Of a stretch of 64,000 bases of DNA, positions 1-7,809 are shown in pieces. The notes under the pieces were generated by a model. That model was not told where the DNA came from, searched no databases, and saw only the letters and a program-made list of their open reading frames with translations. Origin of the DNA: Herbidospora sakaeratensis (GTDB taxonomy: Bacteria; Actinomycetota; Actinomycetes; Streptosporangiales; Streptosporangiaceae). The DNA is taken from assembly GCF_001570525.1 (NCBI RefSeq), contig NZ_BBXC01000023.1, forward strand, positions 85,494 to 149,493, written 5' to 3'. The position numbers and the translations under genes were made by a program. Each line of letters starts with the position of its first letter. Within the stretch, counting starts at the first letter, position 1.

Positions 1-72
1 ATAGGTACGCTCGTCGAACACCGCGAGCGCTGCGTCGAGCAGCGCCGCACGCGTACCTCCCGCTCGTGTCAT
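1..72 (-). CDS. TetR-family regulator, N-terminus only (cut by window edge)
   Basis: An open frame starts at an ATG on the minus strand at base 72 and runs off the left edge after 24 codons. The peptide begins MTRAGGTRAALLDAALAVFD, which has the spacing of helix 1 of a TetR DNA-binding domain (RxALLDAALxVFxE). This is inferred from the first helix only, so neither the family nor the ligand is secure. It is divergent to endonuclease V with about 30 bases between them. Confidence 0.55.
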   Translation of the reverse strand, partial: MTRAGGTRAALLDAALAVFDERTY

Positions 73-101
73 TCCGGCAGTCTACGGTGGGCCTCGTGGG
101 G

Positions 102-746
102 ATGACCTGGGACGAACCGGCCACAGTCGCCGAGGCGGAGGCGATCCAGACGCGGCTGCGCCCGCTGGCCGACCTGACCTCAGAAGGACCTGCCGAGATC
201 GGCCTCACGGCCGGGCTCGACGTCGGCTACGCGGCCGACGGCACGGTCACCGGAGCCGTCGTGGTGCTCGACGCCGACCTGAACGTCGTCGACCAGGCGG
301 TGGCCCGGGAGAAGGCCCGGTTCCCCTACGTGCCGGGGCTGTTCGCGTTCCGCGAGATCCCGCCCCTGCTGACGGCGCTGTCCCGGCTGTCGGTCACCCC
401 CGGCCTGCTGGTCTGCGACGGCTACGGGGTGGCCCACCCGCGCCGGTTCGGGCTGGCCTGCCATCTGGGCGTGCTGACCGGCCTGCCCGCGATCGGGGTG
501 GCGAAGACGGCGTTCGTCGGCACCCACGAGGTGCCCGCCGACGAGCGCGGGTCGTGGACGCCGATCGTCCTCGACGGCGAGACGGTCGGCCGGGCGCTGC
601 GGACCCGGAGTGGGGTGAAGCCGGTCTACGTGTCGCAGGGGCATCGCATGAGCCTGGACAACGCGTGCGCCCAGGTGCTGCGGCTGGCCCCGGCGTTCCG
701 GCTGCCCGAGCCGATCAGGCTGGCCGACCGGCTCTCTCGTACCTGA
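102..746 (+). CDS. nfi: Endonuclease V (deoxyinosine 3'-endonuclease)
   Basis: Endonuclease V cuts the second phosphodiester bond 3' to deoxyinosine and starts repair of deaminated adenine. The family signatures are present in order: AGLDVGY with the first metal-binding Asp, PYVPGLFAFRE (the PYIPG wedge motif and catalytic Glu), CDGYGVAHPRRFGLACHLG with the second metal Asp, then GVAKT. The 214-residue length is normal. The frame stays open to a GTG at 66, but the ATG at 102 is preferred because homology begins just after it and it does not overlap the divergent TetR start. The 3' end overlaps the convergent gene at 715-1146 by 32 bases. Confidence 0.92.
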   Translation: MTWDEPATVAEAEAIQTRLRPLADLTSEGPAEIGLTAGLDVGYAADGTVTGAVVVLDADLNVVDQAVAREKARFPYVPGLFAFREIPPLLTALSRLSVTPGLLVCDGYGVAHPRRFGLACHLGVLTGLPAIGVAKTAFVGTHEVPADERGSWTPIVLDGETVGRALRTRSGVKPVYVSQGHRMSLDNACAQVLRLAPAFRLPEPIRLADRLSRT

Positions 747-1146
747 CCGACAGGTCGGGCTTCCAGACGCCCTCCTCCTGCGCGAGCTCCCAGCCGCCCT
801 CGATGACGTCGCCGTCGAGGGTGGCGGTGTAGCGCTGGGCGAACCCGGGCTGGTCGCGCCACATCCGCCAGACGCCGTCGTCGACGGTGCACTGGTAGAC
901 GCGGTGGACGCCCCGGCCGTCGGAGTAGAGCTGGGTGAACCTCCCGGTGTCGCCGTCGACGCCGTAGACGCAGACGGCGGGGAACAACTCGGGCATGCCC
1001 TGGTCGCCGGGGAAGACGTCGGTGTGCTGGACGACGAACCGGTCGTCGAGCCACGCGAACACCGACCTGACGCGGCCGAGCACCTGACCGCCGGGGAGCG
1101 CGGTCGTGACGGCCCACTCGCCGATGAGAGGCTTCAATCGCTGCAT
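715..1146 (-). CDS. Small DUF1579-like protein (hypothetical)
   Basis: This 143-residue protein has no signal peptide. It starts with LKPLIGEWAV and continues with alternating strands rich in Trp, Tyr and Val, ending GVWKPDLSVRYE. The 'L..L.G.W' opening and all-beta pattern resemble DUF1579 and related lipocalin-like barrels, several of which bind hydrophobic ligands or haem; no ligand residue can be assigned here. Its ATG lies 9 bases after the stop of the upstream SDR gene, so the two are almost certainly one transcript under the twin operators at 2032-2085. Its last 32 bases overlap the end of endonuclease V on the other strand. Confidence 0.75.
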   Translation of the reverse strand: MQRLKPLIGEWAVTTALPGGQVLGRVRSVFAWLDDRFVVQHTDVFPGDQGMPELFPAVCVYGVDGDTGRFTQLYSDGRGVHRVYQCTVDDGVWRMWRDQPGFAQRYTATLDGDVIEGGWELAQEEGVWKPDLSVRYERAGRPA

Positions 1147-1155
1147 TCCGCATGC

Positions 1156-2007
1156 CTAGCAGAAGGCGGCGGGTGCGGGCACCGCCTTCTCGGCGGCGCG
1201 GCTGACCTCCTCCCAGGCCGCCCAGGTCTCCATCCGCGTGCGGGAGACGTCGAAGGCGAGGTCGTAGACGAGGCTGCCCAGCAGCAGCCGCAGCGGCGGG
1301 TCGTCGCTGTCGACGAGCGTCATGACGGCGTGGGCGGCGAGCTCCGGCAGGCTGTCGACCGACCCCTCGGCGAACCGTTTCTCCAGCTCGGCCCGGAGCG
1401 GCGCGTAGACGTCCAGGGGCTCGGTCGTGACCAGCCCGGTGGTGTAGAGGCCGGTCCAGTAGCCGCCGGGCTCGACGATGGTGACCTTGACGCCGAACGC
1501 CTCGGCCTCGGCCGCCAGCGCCTCGCTCATGCCTTCGAGGGCGAACTTGCTCGCGCTGTACATCCCCGTGAGGGGGAAGCCGCCCAGCGCGCCGATGCTG
1601 GAGATCTGCAGGATGTGGCCGCTCCCCTGGTCGCGCAGGTGCGGCAGCACGGCCTGGGCGACCCAGAGGGGGCCGAAGAAGTTCGTGTCCATCTGGGCAC
1701 GGGCCTCGGCCTCGCCGAACTCCTCCAGCATGCCCATGGCGAGGTAGCCGGCGTTGTTGACGACGACGTCGAGGCGGCCCATCCGCCGCACCGCCTCGTC
1801 GACGGCGGCCCGGACGGCCGCGCGGTCGGTGACGTCCAGGGGAAGGGCGAGGAAGCGGTCGCCGTGTTCGGCGGCGAGCGCCTCCAGCGGGGCGATGCCG
1901 CGGGCCGCCCCGACGACGCGGTCGCCCGCGGCGAGCGCGGCCTTCGCGAAGGCCAGGCCGAGGCCCCGGCTCGCACCGGTGACGAACCACACACGATCAA
2001 CGGTCAT
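1156..2007 (-). CDS. Short-chain dehydrogenase/reductase (SDR)
   Basis: This is a classical SDR of 283 residues, probably NADP(H)-dependent. The Rossmann motif TGASRGLGLAF sits at the N-terminus, NNAG follows near residue 90, the catalytic Ser lies in ISSIGALGG, and Tyr and Lys lie in YSASKFALEG. The C-terminal extension is of the length seen in SDRs that reduce small carbonyls or act in detoxification. The substrate is unknown. It is divergent from the TetR gene at 2099 and followed 9 bases later by the DUF1579-like gene. The control region carries two copies of one palindrome, so TetR repression with induction by a small molecule is the likely mode. Confidence 0.9.
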   Translation of the reverse strand: MTVDRVWFVTGASRGLGLAFAKAALAAGDRVVGAARGIAPLEALAAEHGDRFLALPLDVTDRAAVRAAVDEAVRRMGRLDVVVNNAGYLAMGMLEEFGEAEARAQMDTNFFGPLWVAQAVLPHLRDQGSGHILQISSIGALGGFPLTGMYSASKFALEGMSEALAAEAEAFGVKVTIVEPGGYWTGLYTTGLVTTEPLDVYAPLRAELEKRFAEGSVDSLPELAAHAVMTLVDSDDPPLRLLLGSLVYDLAFDVSRTRMETWAAWEEVSRAAEKAVPAPAAFC

Positions 2008-2031
2008 GTCAGATCTCCTGAGAGGTTTTGG

Positions 2032-2048
2032 CGAGACGAACCGTCTCG
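2032..2048. promoter_or_regulatory. TetR operator 1 of the SDR/TetR divergent promoter
   Basis: A 17-base perfect inverted repeat, CGAGACG-AAC-CGTCTCG, centred on base 2040 between the divergent SDR and TetR starts. The same arms recur 36 bases away. Binding by the adjacent TetR protein is inferred from position. Confidence 0.75.
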
Positions 2049-2066
2049 GCTCGCCATGACTGTAAT

Positions 2067-2085
2067 ACGAGACGGTCCGTCTCGT
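2067..2085. promoter_or_regulatory. TetR operator 2 of the SDR/TetR divergent promoter
   Basis: A 19-base perfect inverted repeat, ACGAGACGG-T-CCGTCTCGT, centred on base 2076 and ending 13 bases before the TetR start codon. Its 17-base core matches operator 1 in both arms. It would cover the TetR promoter or start region, which suggests autorepression. Confidence 0.8.
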
Positions 2086-2098
2086 CTACACTTCTCCC

Positions 2099-2707
2099 AT
2101 GACGACGCAGCGAAAGGCGCCCGACGCGGCCCGGCGCAACGAGGCCGCCCGCCGGGCGATCCTCACCGCCGCACTCGACCTGGCCGGCGAGGTCGGTTAC
2201 GCCCGCCTGAGCATCGAGGCCATCGCCGCCCGCGCCGGGGCGGGCAAGCAGACGATCTACCGGTGGTGGCCGTCGAAGGGGGCGGTGCTGTTCGACGCGC
2301 TGCTCATGCTCGCCGAGGGCCCGCCGGACCAGCCCGCCGACCTGCCGGACACGGGTGACCTGGAAGCCGACCTGAAGATGGTGCTCCGCGCCACCGTCGC
2401 CGAGCTGACCGAGCCGCGCTACAGCGAGCCGATGCGCGCCCTGGCGATCGAGATCCTGCTCGACCCGGCCCTCGCCGCCGACTACGCCGAGCGCCTCGAC
2501 GAACCGATGAGGGAGCTCAAGCGGCGCCGGCTCCGCAAGGCCCAGGAGGCCGGGCAACTCGGGCCCGGCGTCGACCTCGACGTGGCCGTCGACCTGCTCT
2601 GGGGCCCGCTGAAGAACCGCTGGCTGCACCGCGAGGGCCCGCTGACGGCCGAGTTCGCCGACGCCGTCGTGGAGACCGCGCTCAACGGGCTCCGGCAGGG
2701 CCGCTGA
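2099..2707 (+). CDS. TetR-family transcriptional repressor of the SDR operon
   Basis: A 202-residue TetR regulator. The N-terminal HTH spans roughly residues 15-65 (AILTAALDLAGEVGY, then IEAIAARAGAGKQTIYRWW), followed by a C-terminal ligand-binding helical domain ending in a helix with TALNGLRQ. It faces the SDR gene across 91 bases holding two copies of CGAGACG-N3-CGTCTCG, so it very probably represses both itself and the SDR pair. No Shine-Dalgarno sequence is obvious, so the mRNA may be leaderless or nearly so. The inducer is unknown. Confidence 0.9.
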   Translation: MTTQRKAPDAARRNEAARRAILTAALDLAGEVGYARLSIEAIAARAGAGKQTIYRWWPSKGAVLFDALLMLAEGPPDQPADLPDTGDLEADLKMVLRATVAELTEPRYSEPMRALAIEILLDPALAADYAERLDEPMRELKRRRLRKAQEAGQLGPGVDLDVAVDLLWGPLKNRWLHREGPLTAEFADAVVETALNGLRQGR

Positions 2708-2791
2708 GTAGCCCCCTACTCTCCCCTGGACCGTTCCGGGCGGCCATGGTGGACTTCCGACATTCCTTCCGAAGGCCACCAGGAGCCAGAT

Positions 2792-4672
2792 ATGGACGCA
2801 AAGGCCGTCTTAACCGCCGCCGCCGCGGATCCGCAGCCCGAAGCCGCCGCTCCGCAGCCCGTCTGGACGATCGTCCCCGGCACCCTGGCCGACTTCCTGG
2901 CCACGGCCGGCACGCTCACCCTCGACCAGCGGCGGCTGATCGTCCGGCAGGCCCTCGTGGTGTTCGAGCAGAACTTCGCGCACCTGCCGCTCAAGGTCGC
3001 CATGCACGGCGTCAACCCGGTCCAGCGGCTCCGGCTGCTCCAGGCGCGGCTCAGCCGGCAGCAGACCCCCGACCCCGAATGGGCCTTCCACTTCGAGCTC
3101 CAGTCGATCTTCCACTCGGTGCGCGACCTGCACACCGGCTACCAGTTGCCCAGGCCGTTCGCCGACGCGGCGGCGTTCCTGCCGTTCCGCATCGAGCAGG
3201 CGGGCGACCGCTACGTCGTCACCCAGGTCAACGCCGGCCTGCTGCCCGTGGGCGGCGACCTCAAGGTCGGCGTCACCGTCACGCACTGGAACGGCATGCC
3301 CATCGGCCGGGCCGCCGACGTCAACGGCGAACGCTACGCGGGGAGCAACCTGGCCGCCCGGCACGCGCGCGGGCTGGAGTCGCTGACCCAGCGGTCACTC
3401 GCCGGTCACCTGCCGCCCGACGAGGAGTGGGTCGTCGTCTCGTACGTCGACCTCGACGGCAAGCCCCAGGAGCTGCGCCTGCCGTGGCTGGTGCTGCGCC
3501 GGACCGTGCCCCCGGCCCCGGTCGGCGGCGACGCGCCGCGCGGCGTGGACATCGAGGGCGAGCAGCTGGCCTCGATCAGGAGCTTCCTGTTCCAGGGCGC
3601 CGGCCCGTCGAACTACACCGCGACCGGCATCTTCCTCTGGCGGGCCGTCGAGACGACGTCCGGCACGTTCGGGCACGTCCGCATCACCGGCTTCAGCCTG
3701 GGCGAGTTCACCTCGCAGGAGCAGTTCGTGGCGGCGCTGCAGGCGCACGTCGAGGCGTTCGCGCAGATCGTCACGTCGTTGCCGGAGGACGGGCTGATCA
3801 TCGACATCCGGAGCAACCCGGGCGGCCACATCCTGGCCGGGGAGATCCTGCTCCAGTTCCTCACCCACCGCCGCATCCAGCCCGAACCGGCCCAGATGGT
3901 GAGCTCGCCGCTGAACCTGCTGCTGGCCACGCACACCCGCGACTACGCGCGCTGGCGCCGGTCGCTGGAGTTGTCGGTCGAGACGGGCGCGGTCTACTCC
4001 GACGCCTTCCCGCTCAGCTCGGAGGAGATCGTCAACGCGTTCGGGCAGTTCTACCACGGCCCGGTCGTGCTGATCACCGACGCGCGCTGCTACTCGACGT
4101 CGGACATCTTCGCCGCCGGCTTCGCCGACCACACGATCGGCACGATCATCGGCGTCGACGACAACACCGGCGCGGGCGGCGCCAACGTGGTCGGCCAGGC
4201 CGACCTGCTCGACGACCTGCGCGACGTGCCCGGCAGCCCCTACGAGCCGCTGCCGGCGGGCGCCGCGATCAGCGTCGCGATCAGGCGCACCCTGCGGGTG
4301 GGCGACTCGGCCGGCACCCCGCTGGAGGACCTCGGCGTGGTCCCGCCGGTCCGCCACCGGCTCACCGTCGCCGACCTGCTGGAGGGCAACCCCGACCTGA
4401 TGGAGACGGCCGGGCGCGAACTGACCCGGTTGCCGAAGCGGCGGCTCCGGCTGAGCGTGGTCCCGGGCGACGACGCGCTCGTCACCCACTTCGACACCCT
4501 CGGCCTCGACCGGGTCGACGTGTACGTCGACGGACGCCCCCGTGGCTCAGTCGACGTCGCCCCCGGGGCCGGCAGCCTCACCCTGCCGGGCACCGGTGAA
4601 CAGGTCAGGGCCGAGGGATTCCTCGGCGGGGAACTCGTGGCGGTCGCCACGGCCTTCCCCGAGGCGGGTTAG
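2792..4672 (+). CDS. S41-family peptidase-like protein, no signal peptide
   Basis: A 626-residue protein whose middle has the S41 (tail-specific protease) fold signatures: IIDIRSNPGG at about 336-345 and VVLITDARCYSTSDIFAAG at about 425-443, where S435 or S437 would be the nucleophile, followed by GVDDNTGAGGANV. No secretion signal or membrane segment is visible, so it should be cytoplasmic, unlike most CtpA-type enzymes. The last 120 residues form an extra beta-rich domain. AGGAG lies 7 bases before the ATG. It ends by overlapping the PurA-like gene on the other strand: TAG and the reverse TAA share bases 4669-4672. The substrate is unknown. Confidence 0.8.
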   Translation: MDAKAVLTAAAADPQPEAAAPQPVWTIVPGTLADFLATAGTLTLDQRRLIVRQALVVFEQNFAHLPLKVAMHGVNPVQRLRLLQARLSRQQTPDPEWAFHFELQSIFHSVRDLHTGYQLPRPFADAAAFLPFRIEQAGDRYVVTQVNAGLLPVGGDLKVGVTVTHWNGMPIGRAADVNGERYAGSNLAARHARGLESLTQRSLAGHLPPDEEWVVVSYVDLDGKPQELRLPWLVLRRTVPPAPVGGDAPRGVDIEGEQLASIRSFLFQGAGPSNYTATGIFLWRAVETTSGTFGHVRITGFSLGEFTSQEQFVAALQAHVEAFAQIVTSLPEDGLIIDIRSNPGGHILAGEILLQFLTHRRIQPEPAQMVSSPLNLLLATHTRDYARWRRSLELSVETGAVYSDAFPLSSEEIVNAFGQFYHGPVVLITDARCYSTSDIFAAGFADHTIGTIIGVDDNTGAGGANVVGQADLLDDLRDVPGSPYEPLPAGAAISVAIRRTLRVGDSAGTPLEDLGVVPPVRHRLTVADLLEGNPDLMETAGRELTRLPKRRLRLSVVPGDDALVTHFDTLGLDRVDVYVDGRPRGSVDVAPGAGSLTLPGTGEQVRAEGFLGGELVAVATAFPEAG

Positions 4673-5898
4673 CGGCGGGCCGCGGCCGACCGGCGGACCT
4701 TCTTGTCGAGCCAGGTCGGCCCGCTGGAGCGGATCGTGACCGGCGCGTCGAGCTCCTGGGCGACGAGCCCGGCCCACGACTCGGGCGCGGCCGACAGGAT
4801 CGGGCGGGCGGTGAGCAGGCGCTCGGACTCCCGGGCGCGGTGCTCCAGCCCGCCGCCGGGCACCAGGGTCAGGCCGTCGGCGTACTCACGGCAGACCTTG
4901 AGCTCGGGGTGCTCCTCGGCCACGTCGAGGTGGGTCACCGCGATCTCGTCGACGCCGCCGCAGACGCGGGCGGCGTAGCGGAGCGCGACGAGGTCGAGGT
5001 GGCCGGTGCGGAACGGGCCCTGCCACTCGCCGGTCATGTTGTGGCGCTCGGGCAGGTGGAGGGTCGGGTCTTCGGTCACGAACGGGCCGTTGCCGTGCCG
5101 GGTCATGTACGTCCGGACCACGCCCAGCCGCTTCGCGTCGTCCATGCCGACCTCGCCGAGCAGCTCGAACGCGTTGGTGAACGTGGTGGTCGACCAGGTC
5201 GTGTAGGGGTGGAAGCCGTGCCACTCGTCGAGCAGCACGCCCTGCGCGCCCTCGAAGATCAGCGGCCCGCCCGAGGGCAGCCGGCCGGTGTGGACGGTCG
5301 CGCCGAACTGGCGGTAGGCCTCGGCGACGTCGTCGACCGACGGCATCCGGATCGGCTGCCCGATCTCGGCGGAGGCCCAGTCGCGCAGCCGCCGCAGCAG
5401 CGGACGCAGCGTGCGGGGGTTGCCGCAGTCGGCGACCCGGATGGCGGAGCCCGGGTTGTCGATCGCGTAGGACGCCGTCTCGCCGACGCCCATGCCGCAC
5501 GAACCGTGGCGGCGCTCGCCCCGGGAACGTTCCCGGAACTGGTTGACACGCATGTGGAAGGGCGTGGTGACCAGCGCCTCGGGGTCGACGGTCAGCAGGT
5601 CGAACGGCCGGTGCACGCCCAGGGAGCGCAGGTGGTTGGCCTCGGCGGCCAGCCGCATCGGGTCGACCATCATGAACTTCGACAGGAAGGTCGGCACGCC
5701 CCAGAAGGTGCCCGCGCCGAACTGGGCGAAGGTGTGGTGGCGGCCGTCGGGGGTGACGACGTTGTGGCCGGCCTGGCCGCCGCCGTTGTAACGGACGACC
5801 GCTCTGACGTTGGCGTGCCGGGAGCACAGGTAGTCGACGATGGTGCCCTTGCCCGCGTCGCCGTATCCGAGGTCGGCGACGATCACGTGGTCTTCCAT
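4669..5898 (-). CDS. Divergent adenylosuccinate synthetase (PurA paralogue)
   Basis: Adenylosuccinate synthetases join aspartate to the 6-oxo position of IMP using GTP. This 409-residue protein keeps the IMP/GTP loop as GYGDAGKG (D14, K17), GQAGHNVV (H45) and FEGAQGVLLDEWHGFHPY, matching the catalytic Asp and His of PurA. It departs elsewhere: GSCGMGVGETASYA replaces the usual GIGPAY region and the C-terminus reads SSGPTWLDKK. It is shorter than canonical PurA (about 427-430). It is the last gene of an operon with a vWA protein 17 bases upstream and a NUDIX regulator before that, not a purine operon, so a specialised role is likely. The ATG at 5898 is used. Confidence 0.82.
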   Translation of the reverse strand: MEDHVIVADLGYGDAGKGTIVDYLCSRHANVRAVVRYNGGGQAGHNVVTPDGRHHTFAQFGAGTFWGVPTFLSKFMMVDPMRLAAEANHLRSLGVHRPFDLLTVDPEALVTTPFHMRVNQFRERSRGERRHGSCGMGVGETASYAIDNPGSAIRVADCGNPRTLRPLLRRLRDWASAEIGQPIRMPSVDDVAEAYRQFGATVHTGRLPSGGPLIFEGAQGVLLDEWHGFHPYTTWSTTTFTNAFELLGEVGMDDAKRLGVVRTYMTRHGNGPFVTEDPTLHLPERHNMTGEWQGPFRTGHLDLVALRYAARVCGGVDEIAVTHLDVAEEHPELKVCREYADGLTLVPGGGLEHRARESERLLTARPILSAAPESWAGLVAQELDAPVTIRSSGPTWLDKKVRRSAAARR

Positions 5899-5915
5899 GG
5901 TGGCCTCCACTCTCG

Positions 5916-6746
5916 CTAGTGGGCCTTCTGGGACATGACGCGGTCGACCACGGTGAGCGCGATCGTGTCGCAGATCGACGAGATGTCGTCGAGCTCGATC
6001 ACGCGGTCGCCGAGAAGCGTGCGCCACAGGCCGCTGACCTGCTGGTCGCCCGCGTGGGAGGTGCCGCCCGGGATGATCATGTTGATGTCCCAGAGGCGGG
6101 AAGCCTCCTTGATCACGGTCTCGGTGCGCACGTCCTTGACCATGGACTCGCCGAACAGCGCGGCCACCTCGTGGCCGGCCACCGTCGGATAGGGCATCTC
6201 GTCGCCGATGACGAAGGCGACCCCCTTCACGCCGCGCTTCTCGTGGCAGTCGAGCGCGGTGTGCCGGGCCAGGAAGTAGAGAGCCAGTTCGTAGCTCTCC
6301 CGCATGCCGCCGCCCCCGCCGCCCTCCAGGAGGATGCGGCGCAGGTCCTCGTCCATGCGGTTGTCGGACTCGAACTGGCCGATCTGGAGGGGCGCGCGGT
6401 CGGAGGTCGCGTCGCCGACGGCGCCGAAGAGGATCTGGGCGTCGGGGACGAGCGCGGTGACCGTGGAGAGCAGGTTCGGCAGGCGTTCCTGTAACTCCCG
6501 GGGGACCCGCTGCATCGAACCGGTGACGTCGAAGAAGACCGCGACGGCGACGCTCTCGGGGTGTTGCTGGGAGTCGCGCGCCTCCCGGACCCTCACGTTG
6601 TAGGGGTCGAGCGCCTGGTGCACCCGCCAGGTGTGGCGGGGCTGGTCGCGCATCGCCTCGGAGTGGCCGAAGGCGGCCAGGCCGCGCTGCTCGCGGTAGG
6701 TCCGCGCGGCCTGGAATTCATCGTCGGACCAGTGGCCCCATCCCAT
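5916..6746 (-). CDS. von Willebrand factor A (vWA) domain protein
   Basis: A 276-residue cytoplasmic protein with a vWA fold. The metal-ion-dependent adhesion site reads FFDVTGSMQ (D73, T75, S77), with Thr in place of the first Ser of DxSxS. The later metal ligands plausibly lie in GAVGDATSD and FVIGDEMPYP. A glycine run, LLEGGGGGGMRESYELA, sits before a long helix. Such proteins usually organise metal- or nucleotide-dependent complexes. AGGAG is 9 bases before the ATG at 6746. It lies 17 bases upstream of the PurA paralogue and 43 bases downstream of the NUDIX regulator. The exact job is unknown. Confidence 0.85.
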   Translation of the reverse strand: MGWGHWSDDEFQAARTYREQRGLAAFGHSEAMRDQPRHTWRVHQALDPYNVRVREARDSQQHPESVAVAVFFDVTGSMQRVPRELQERLPNLLSTVTALVPDAQILFGAVGDATSDRAPLQIGQFESDNRMDEDLRRILLEGGGGGGMRESYELALYFLARHTALDCHEKRGVKGVAFVIGDEMPYPTVAGHEVAALFGESMVKDVRTETVIKEASRLWDINMIIPGGTSHAGDQQVSGLWRTLLGDRVIELDDISSICDTIALTVVDRVMSQKAH

Positions 6747-6789
6747 GTGCGGTGACTCCTCATCGGTGGCTTCGAGTGTTTCGGTGGCT

Positions 6790-7539
6790 TCAGGTTTCTG
6801 ACGGACGCAGTAACGCCGGATGGAGCTGGGTCGCGCCGCCCCACCGGTAGAGCCGCGCACGGGGGCCCCCACGTTCTCCCCCGCGCTCGGTGGTGCGGCC
6901 GGTCTCCTCGACGTAGCCGTCGACCGACATCACCTTCCGGTGGAAGTTGCCCGGGTGGAGCTGCTCGCCCCAGACGACCTCGTAGACGTTGCGCAGCTCG
7001 GAGATGGTGAACTCGCGCCCCACGAACGACGTGGCGAGCGAGCTGTACTCCAGCTTGTTGCGGGCCCTTTCGACGCCCTCGGCCAGGATCGCGGCGTGGT
7101 CGAAGGCGAGCTTCATGTCCCTGGTGGCAGCCAGGGACATCCACGCGGCGTTCTTGGCGTCGGTGCCGGCGACGGGCTCGGGCACCTGGGGCGCGAAGGC
7201 CAGGTAGGCCACCGTGAACACGCGCAGGGGGCGCGGGTCGCGGCCGGGCTTGCCGAAGGTCTTCAGCTGGTCCAGGTAGACACGGTCGAGATCGGTCTGC
7301 TTGAGGCCGGTCTCCTCTCTCAGTTCACGGGCGGCGGCCTCGGGCAGGTCCTCGTCAGGCAGCACGAACCCGCCCGGGAGCGCCCACTCGCCCTTGAACG
7401 GCGGCTCGCCGCGTTCGATGAGCAGGACGTGGAGCTCCTTGTCGCGGATCGTCAGGATGACGAGGTCGACCGTCACACCCACAGGCGGGTAGGCATGCGG
7501 CTCATAGTTCTCCAGCCATTCCGCATCCGCCTCTTTCAT
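6790..7539 (-). CDS. NUDIX domain transcriptional regulator (NrtR-like)
   Basis: A 249-residue protein. Residues 20-150 are a NUDIX domain with a perfect Nudix box at 57-79 (G-x5-E-x7-RELREETGL), so hydrolase chemistry may be retained. Residues 165-240 form a winged-helix domain (FTISELRNVYEVVWG, then FHRKVMSVDGYVEETG) as in NrtR regulators, which sense ADP-ribose or related NAD metabolites. It is the first gene of the operon with the vWA and PurA-like genes. A palindrome, ATACT-G-AGTAT, lies 16 bases upstream of the ATG and fits autoregulation. An alternative start at 7581 would overlap that palindrome and is disfavoured. Confidence 0.87.
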   Translation of the reverse strand: MKEADAEWLENYEPHAYPPVGVTVDLVILTIRDKELHVLLIERGEPPFKGEWALPGGFVLPDEDLPEAAARELREETGLKQTDLDRVYLDQLKTFGKPGRDPRPLRVFTVAYLAFAPQVPEPVAGTDAKNAAWMSLAATRDMKLAFDHAAILAEGVERARNKLEYSSLATSFVGREFTISELRNVYEVVWGEQLHPGNFHRKVMSVDGYVEETGRTTERGGERGGPRARLYRWGGATQLHPALLRPSET

Positions 7540-7554
7540 CGCACCGTCTTTCTC

Positions 7555-7565
7555 ATACTGAGTAT
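7555..7565. promoter_or_regulatory. Putative NrtR-like operator
   Basis: ATACT-G-AGTAT, a perfect 5-1-5 palindrome in an AT-rich pocket, lies 16-26 bases upstream of the NUDIX regulator start. Position and symmetry suggest the operator of that winged-helix protein. It is the only such site found by eye in this window. Confidence 0.55.
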
Positions 7566-7809
7566 TTCTGTGATTGAGCATAACCCCGTGCCGATGTGTG
7601 CACAAGGAGCCCTGTCTTTTCGGCAGATTCCGGACGCAAGCCACGGCCGGCCTTCGGCCGTCCGCGTCTCGCTTTGAACGTTTCACCACGCTCCGTACGC
7701 CGTCCCACGTCGGTTGACCTCGGGTGGTCACGTTGCCGAAACACCCTGTACGCCGAACGGAAACGCGCCCACATTGAGATCCGCCCACCCCCCCTGGAGA
7801 TGACCTGCT

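Noticed and set aside
4669-5898. The PurA paralogue as a phage PurZ (2-aminoadenine pathway).
   Set aside because: As I recall, PurZ enzymes lose the PurA catalytic Asp in the GDEGKG loop. Here GDAGKG keeps it (D14) along with H45, and no phage polymerase or related gene is near.
7582-7809. A CebR-type operator in front of the GH48 cellulase.
   Set aside because: No TGGGAGCGCTCCCA-like palindrome is present; only a weak TGAA-CGT-TTCA symmetry was seen.
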